64,000 bases of DNA, from NCBI RefSeq assembly GCF_900112675.1, contig NZ_FOMQ01000014.1, positions 1-64,000 of the forward strand. Reading direction: 5' to 3'. The DNA comes from Paracidovorax konjaci (GTDB lineage Bacteria; Pseudomonadota; Gammaproteobacteria; Burkholderiales; Burkholderiaceae_C). The position numbers and the translations under genes are program-made. Every line of letters starts with the position of its first letter. Position 1 is the stretch's first letter. Positions 59,849 through 64,000 of the stretch are shown piece after piece. Below the pieces are notes generated by a model. It did not search any database, had not been told where the DNA came from, and saw only the letters and a list, made by a program, of their open reading frames with translations.

Positions 59849-60351
59849 GGTGCGTCTCGCTCCTGTCCACCGGCTTCGGGGCCTTCGCTGTCGGCCCACC
59901 AATCCCACTCGTCGCCTTCCCACCAATCGCCCCAGTCCTCGCCGCCATCGGTGCCGCCCGCCGGGTCGGCCAGTTCGTCTTCCACGCGTGCGAGTTGGAT
60001 GCTGAATTCGACGCGGCGCGCGACGCCCTCGCGCACGAAGATGCTGCCGGTTTCCTCCAGGCTTTCGATGACCCAGCAGCCGAAGGGCTGGCCCGCGCCG
60101 TTGACCAGCGCGTAGGCCGCGCCGCGGTCGGCCATTTCGCGCAGGCGGTCGAGGGCGCGGCGGTCGCCCATAAATTCCGGCGCCTGCAGGCCGGTGAGCG
60201 TGATGGTGTCATCGCCTGGCCCGATGTACTGGCGCGCCGGCATGGCGCCCACACGGCTGTTGCTGGGGTGCCGCCAGGAGGTGCTGCGGCGCAGCTCCTG
60301 GAAGGCGATGGTGTCGAGGGCGAAGACGAATTGCCCGAGTGCTGCGAGCAT
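59845..60351 (-). CDS. P2 gpU-like tail protein
   Basis: 168 residues, MLAALGQFVFALDTIAFQEL; RQYIGPGDDTITLTG and FGCWVIESLEETGSIF fit the gpU (tail completion) family. The C-terminus is acidic and tryptophan-rich (EDWGDWWEGDEWDWW). Confidence 0.92.
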   Translation of the reverse strand: MLAALGQFVFALDTIAFQELRRSTSWRHPSNSRVGAMPARQYIGPGDDTITLTGLQAPEFMGDRRALDRLREMADRGAAYALVNGAGQPFGCWVIESLEETGSIFVREGVARRVEFSIQLARVEDELADPAGGTDGGEDWGDWWEGDEWDWWADSEGPEAGGQERDAP

Positions 60352-60375
60352 GTGCCGCGTCCTTTCGTAGTGGGG

Positions 60376-63009
60376 TCAGTCGATGTCGTCCATGCGGCTG
60401 TAGCGCCGGCTGGCGGCGTCGCGCTCGCGCCGGTCCAGCTCTGCCGACACGGCGCGGGCGATGGCCTGCGGGTCCATGCCCGGGGCCGCGTTGATCGTGA
60501 CTTCGATGGTGCTGCGAGCCGCCACGCCGCCCCCTGCCGGCGCTGCCATGCCGGCAGGACGTGCTGCGGCGTACGGCGCTATGGCCGGCCCAGCCGCTGC
60601 CGCTGGCATGGACATGGGCACCACTGCGGCGGCAGCGATGCCGAGCGCCGCGGCGCGCACCTTGGCGGAGCCTTGCTCGATGCCGAGTGCTGCGCCCTCG
60701 CCGACGTAGGTTCCCAGCTCCAGGAAAACGCGGCTCGGGCTGTGGATGCCCAGCCGCTCTTTGAACCAGTCGATGCAGTCTCCGGCTACGGTGCTGATGG
60801 CATCGCGCACAGCCGCCAACCTGCTGGTGATGCCGCTGGCAAGCCCATCCATCAGATCGGCGCCAGCAGTGACGAAGCGATCTTTCAGGGTCAAGAGGTC
60901 GGCCCACAGCGCTGCGGCTCCCGCTGAGGTTTCCGCCCACCATGCGGACACGCCTGCGGACAGGCGGTCCCAGATCGCGAGCAGCCACCCCTTCACCATG
61001 TCCCAGTTCTGCCAGATGAGGAACGCCGCCGTGGCGATGGCCAGGACTCCCGCCACGATCGGATTGGCGACGAAGAACCCGGCGAGCAGGCGCAACCCGG
61101 TTAGCACCATTCCCGCGCCAGCGCGGAGGATGGAGAACGCGCCACCGATGAGGCCGGGCAGTTTCGAGAACACCACGCCCAGCCACCCCCACACACGGCC
61201 AAGGATGGCCCCGGCGGCGCCCGTGAAGGTGAACTGCACGCCCAGCCGCGCGAGCAGCAGGCGCAGCGCCGCGCCCTTGAGCATGATGATGCCGACGGGA
61301 ATGGCAATGGCGCCGACAGCGGTTGCCAGCAGCGCCGCCCCGCCGACCGTGTACACCATGGCCTTCGTCAGCCCGGGATGTCGGCTCGCGAATTCGCCTA
61401 TGGCGCGCGTCAGCTTCGTGACCGTTTCCAGCAGCTCCACATACATGGGCAGCGCAGCGCTCGACATTTCCGCGTACAGGTCATCGCGCCGCTTCTTGAG
61501 GTTGATTTCCTTCCCTTCCGGCGTGTCCTGCGCGAGCCCATGCAGCTGGTCGATGTTGGCCGCCTTGGAGTTGAGTTCGTAGCCCTTCTGCACCATGGCG
61601 CGCTGCTGGTACATGGTGGCCATCAACGCGCCGCCGTTGGTGTTGGAAAAGATGCTGCCGATCGCGTCCAGCGTTTCCTGGCCCTCGGCCACGCCCTTGG
61701 CGCGCAGAGCGGGGATGAGCACCTTTTCCATCCATTCGAACTGGCTGCGCCGGAAGATGTCCGCGCCCTTGAGCGCCCCGGGGTTGAGCTGGGACGTCTG
61801 GCCCACCTTGTCGTGCTTGACCTTCGAGAAATCGCCTATGAGGCCGTATTTCTCCAGGTTCTGCGCGGCACGCTTCGTAGTGCGGCCCTGGTAGAGGTTC
61901 TGGTACGCCGCGGTGAGGCCTGTGCCCACGGCGTCGCCGCCCATTTCCTGCACAAGGGGTTCGAGGCGGTAGAAGAATTCCTTTTCGTCGAAGCCCTTGG
62001 CGGCGAGCTTGCCGCGCTGGATGACGTGCATCCAGTCCGCCGCGCCGACGCGGCCACCCGTCGCCGTGATGACCTGCTGCACCATGTTCGCGTTGCGCTC
62101 GAAGTCCTCTTTGTTGTTCGCCCCGCCGCGCATTTCGATGACCTTCATCATGTCCATGAACTTGCGGGCGTTGTCGGCGCCGTGCTCGCCGCCGAAGGCT
62201 GCTTGGTTGGCGAACTTCATCTTTGCCAAGATGGGCATGGCCTCTTCGGCGTGGTGGCGGTCGTTGAACACCGTTACCGCGTCGCGCATCAGCTCCAGAT
62301 TGTCAAGGCGGCTGGTGCCGTAAGACTGGAAAGCTTTCGCGAACGCGATGGCCTTGCCCGACTCTTCATCGCCCAGGCCCAGGGCCTTGATGCGCATTTC
62401 CTCGGTGGCTGCGTGGCGCGCCTGTCCCATCACGCCCATGCCGGCCTGGCTCGCGCGCGCGCCGCCGTAGAACATCCCGGCGCCGGTGGCGCTGACGGCA
62501 GCGCCGCGGGCTGCTAGCTGGCCGGCCCGGCGCTGCGCTGCGTTGAGGCTGGCCAAGCGCTGCTTCTGCCGGTCGAGGGCCGCATTGGTCTGCTCGATGC
62601 CAGCGCGCAGCCGGTCCTGCGCCGCGCCGATGCTGCCGCCGACGCCCATGGCGTTGAGCGCCATTCTTGCTTTGCCGGCTGCTGTGCGCTGTTGCTCCAG
62701 GGCTTCGCTCAGCCGCCGCACGGCGGCTTCCTGGCGCTTGACGTTGGCGGCGGTGGCTGTGCCGCTCTGGCGCATGCCGTCCAGCACCGCGGTGTGGATC
62801 TTGAGCTGGTTTGTAAGGCGCGCGTATTCAGCCGCGTGCTTCTGCACGTTGCCCACCGCGGCCTGCTGGTCGCCCAGCGCCTTGAGCTTGTCGCGGAGGT
62901 CTTTCACGCTGCGCGCGGTGGAGTTGGCGCCGCCCAGCACGCGCTTGAGCGGTGCTGTCACCCGGTCCATGGCCACCATCAGGACTTCGAGGCGTAGTTT
63001 CTGGTTCAT
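60376..63009 (-). CDS. Phage tail tape-measure protein (P2 gpT-like)
   Basis: 877 residues, setting tail length and helping DNA entry. N-terminal coiled-coil region (LKDKLKALGDQQAAVG), TMP repeat core, several hydrophobic stretches around 560-680 and a C-terminal tail. Typical order E-T-U-D. Confidence 0.93.
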   Translation of the reverse strand: MNQKLRLEVLMVAMDRVTAPLKRVLGGANSTARSVKDLRDKLKALGDQQAAVGNVQKHAAEYARLTNQLKIHTAVLDGMRQSGTATAANVKRQEAAVRRLSEALEQQRTAAGKARMALNAMGVGGSIGAAQDRLRAGIEQTNAALDRQKQRLASLNAAQRRAGQLAARGAAVSATGAGMFYGGARASQAGMGVMGQARHAATEEMRIKALGLGDEESGKAIAFAKAFQSYGTSRLDNLELMRDAVTVFNDRHHAEEAMPILAKMKFANQAAFGGEHGADNARKFMDMMKVIEMRGGANNKEDFERNANMVQQVITATGGRVGAADWMHVIQRGKLAAKGFDEKEFFYRLEPLVQEMGGDAVGTGLTAAYQNLYQGRTTKRAAQNLEKYGLIGDFSKVKHDKVGQTSQLNPGALKGADIFRRSQFEWMEKVLIPALRAKGVAEGQETLDAIGSIFSNTNGGALMATMYQQRAMVQKGYELNSKAANIDQLHGLAQDTPEGKEINLKKRRDDLYAEMSSAALPMYVELLETVTKLTRAIGEFASRHPGLTKAMVYTVGGAALLATAVGAIAIPVGIIMLKGAALRLLLARLGVQFTFTGAAGAILGRVWGWLGVVFSKLPGLIGGAFSILRAGAGMVLTGLRLLAGFFVANPIVAGVLAIATAAFLIWQNWDMVKGWLLAIWDRLSAGVSAWWAETSAGAAALWADLLTLKDRFVTAGADLMDGLASGITSRLAAVRDAISTVAGDCIDWFKERLGIHSPSRVFLELGTYVGEGAALGIEQGSAKVRAAALGIAAAAVVPMSMPAAAAGPAIAPYAAARPAGMAAPAGGGVAARSTIEVTINAAPGMDPQAIARAVSAELDRRERDAASRRYSRMDDID

Positions 63010-63021
63010 GGGTCGGGGGGC

Positions 63022-63153
63022 CTATCGGGCGGGCTGCGCGTGCATGGCGTTGTGCCGGTCTACGGCGAGCTGCCGCCAGTGCATCAGCTCGGACAGTGGC
63101 ATGGTGTCCATGGCTGCCGGCGGCCAGTGCAGGAGGATGGCCACATCGGCCAT
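63022..63153 (-). CDS. P2 GpE' (GpE family) tail protein
   Basis: 43 residues from the ATG at 63153 (MADVAILLHWPPAAMDTMPL). It is mostly made as the end of an E-E' fusion through a -1 frameshift at 63198-63204. The open frame continues upstream without a stop to the slippery site. Confidence 0.85.
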   Translation of the reverse strand: MADVAILLHWPPAAMDTMPLSELMHWRQLAVDRHNAMHAQPAR

Positions 63154-63161
63154 GGCCGCTT

Positions 63162-63506
63162 CTACGCGTTCAGGGATTCCAAGAGCGCCTTCGGCGCCAA
63201 AAAAGCGGCCACCTCCACGGCGCAGGCCATCAGGTCGGCGGGGTCGAGCGCTTCCACTTCCGCCTTGATGATGGTTGGGCATGCGATGCGCGGCAGCACC
63301 ATGGCCACCGCATCCACCTTCATATGTGCCAGTTCCAGCAAGAGCACACCACGCAGATCACCCGTTCTTGGACGCATGAGGTGCAGCGTGTTGATGGTCT
63401 GACCGTTGCGCACGATGGGCGTCTGCAGTGGTACGGGCACCGTAGGTCGGCCCGTGGCCGCTTGGTCGGTCTGCGCTGCAGTGGCGGTGGTCTTTTCGGT
63501 GGTCAT
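63162..63506 (-). CDS. P2 gpE-like tail assembly protein
   Basis: 114 residues, tail assembly chaperone. Near its end the codons GCT TTT TTG contain the heptamer T TTT TTG (63198-63204), a classic -1 slippery site. The -1 frame gives a protein ending in GpE'. Confidence 0.88.
   Translation of the reverse strand: MTTEKTTATAAQTDQAATGRPTVPVPLQTPIVRNGQTINTLHLMRPRTGDLRGVLLLELAHMKVDAVAMVLPRIACPTIIKAEVEALDPADLMACAVEVAAFLAPKALLESLNA
63198..63204 (-). promoter_or_regulatory. T TTT TTG slippery site for -1 frameshift
   Basis: The zero frame reads GCT TTT TTG (Ala-Phe-Leu). A -1 slip continues TTT TTT GGC into the E' frame without a stop. The same heptamer is used in phage P2 gene E (established knowledge). 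Confidence 0.85.
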
Positions 63507-63603
63507 GACGTTGCAGTGTGGTGCTGGTGAGAAAGCGCAGCGGGCGGGAATCGTGGTGAGTTGCGCTTACCGCCCACCCGCTGCTGGAAAACTGGCGTCC
63601 GGG

Positions 63604-64000
63604 TCAGATGCCGAGCGCGGCGCGCATGGCGGCGAGGTTGTCAACGCCGTTGACGATTTCGACCATGTTCACGAGGTCGATCTCGATTTCCACGCGGCCG
63701 TCCACCACCTCCTTGTAGTAGGACAGGTGGAACTTGTACGTGCGTTCGGTGTTTTCGCCGGCCTTGGCGTTGCCCGGGTCGATTTCCTGCAAACGGCCAC
63801 GCATGACCACTTCCACAGGGATCACGGCGCCGTCGTCGTCGGCCTGGATGCCGCCGACGAAGCGCAGCAGGGTCGCATCGTGCATGCGCGCTCCCCACTT
63901 GTCGGCCATGCCCTTGATCCAACCGGCGGCCTTCAATTCGGCTTCCATCTTCTCTTGGCCGAAGTCGAGGCCCACGGGTCCATTCATCCCGCCGGAGCGG
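63604..64000 (-). CDS. Major tail tube protein (P2 FII-like), 5' end outside window
   Basis: C-terminal ~132 residues present. The frame is open to the right edge; the residues RSGGMNGPVGLDFG match the inner part of FII proteins (about 170 residues), so the internal ATG at 63987 is not the true start. Contains FHLSYYKEVVDGRVEIEIDL. Confidence 0.9.
   Translation of the reverse strand, partial: RSGGMNGPVGLDFGQEKMEAELKAAGWIKGMADKWGARMHDATLLRFVGGIQADDDGAVIPVEVVMRGRLQEIDPGNAKAGENTERTYKFHLSYYKEVVDGRVEIEIDLVNMVEIVNGVDNLAAMRAALGI

Noticed and set aside
63160-63282. Independent upstream start for GpE'
   Set aside because: The part of the frame before 63204 overlaps gene E in a non-coding phase; frameshifting at the heptamer or the ATG at 63153 explains expression.

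Overview
The window is a 64 kb piece of a GC-rich betaproteobacterial chromosome. Protein types, gene order and intergenic repeats fit the family Comamonadaceae, most likely a plant-associated Acidovorax of the A. avenae/A. citrulli group. The species is inference. The best sign of a plant-pathogen lifestyle is a phytase-type effector candidate behind a perfect hrp-type (PIP) promoter box.

Bases 1-7,200 hold the urea ABC transporter genes urtD, urtC, urtB and urtA (minus strand) and the C4-dicarboxylate carrier dctA (plus). Bases 7,260-8,500 hold the effector candidate. Bases 8,600-12,000 hold two YceI proteins, a cytochrome b561 and two small lipoproteins. Bases 12,200-19,600 form a 5-oxoproline module: DUF969/DUF979 membrane pair, PxpA, a PxpB-PxpC fusion, a biotin carboxylase and a divergent GntR regulator. 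Bases 19,700-22,650 hold a CheX-like DUF3334 protein and a DUF6402 gene followed by two duplicated small membrane-protein genes, which looks like an effector with immunity genes. Bases 22,870-28,900 are a lactate operon (permease, regulator, L- and D-lactate dehydrogenases) with two perfect LldR-type operators.

Bases 28,900-34,500 carry small membrane proteins, a chemoreceptor, an epimerase-like protein and a LysR regulator. Bases 34,500-39,200 encode a two-component system whose kinase is fused to an NCS1-type permease. It is divergent from the urease genes ureA-J-B-C-E-F-G (39,345-44,490). A similar palindrome precedes urtA and ureA, so one regulator may control urea uptake and urea breakdown together. 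urtE and ureD are not in the window.

From tRNA-Ser(UGA) at 44,538 to the right edge lies a P2-like prophage. It has an integrase next to the tRNA, AlpA, a PAPS-reductase-like protein, a C5 methyltransferase, a chain of small early genes, the gpA replication initiator, an Ogr-type activator, a CI repressor, cargo including hicAB, and P2-type tail genes D, U, T, E' and E (with a T TTT TTG slippery site) and FII. FII and the rest of the phage run off the right edge.

Two dispersed repeat families cut across this layout. One lies just after stop codons inside operons. The other, about 60 bp long, occurs three times, once forming the linker of the PxpB-PxpC fusion and once spanning the ureJ start codon.
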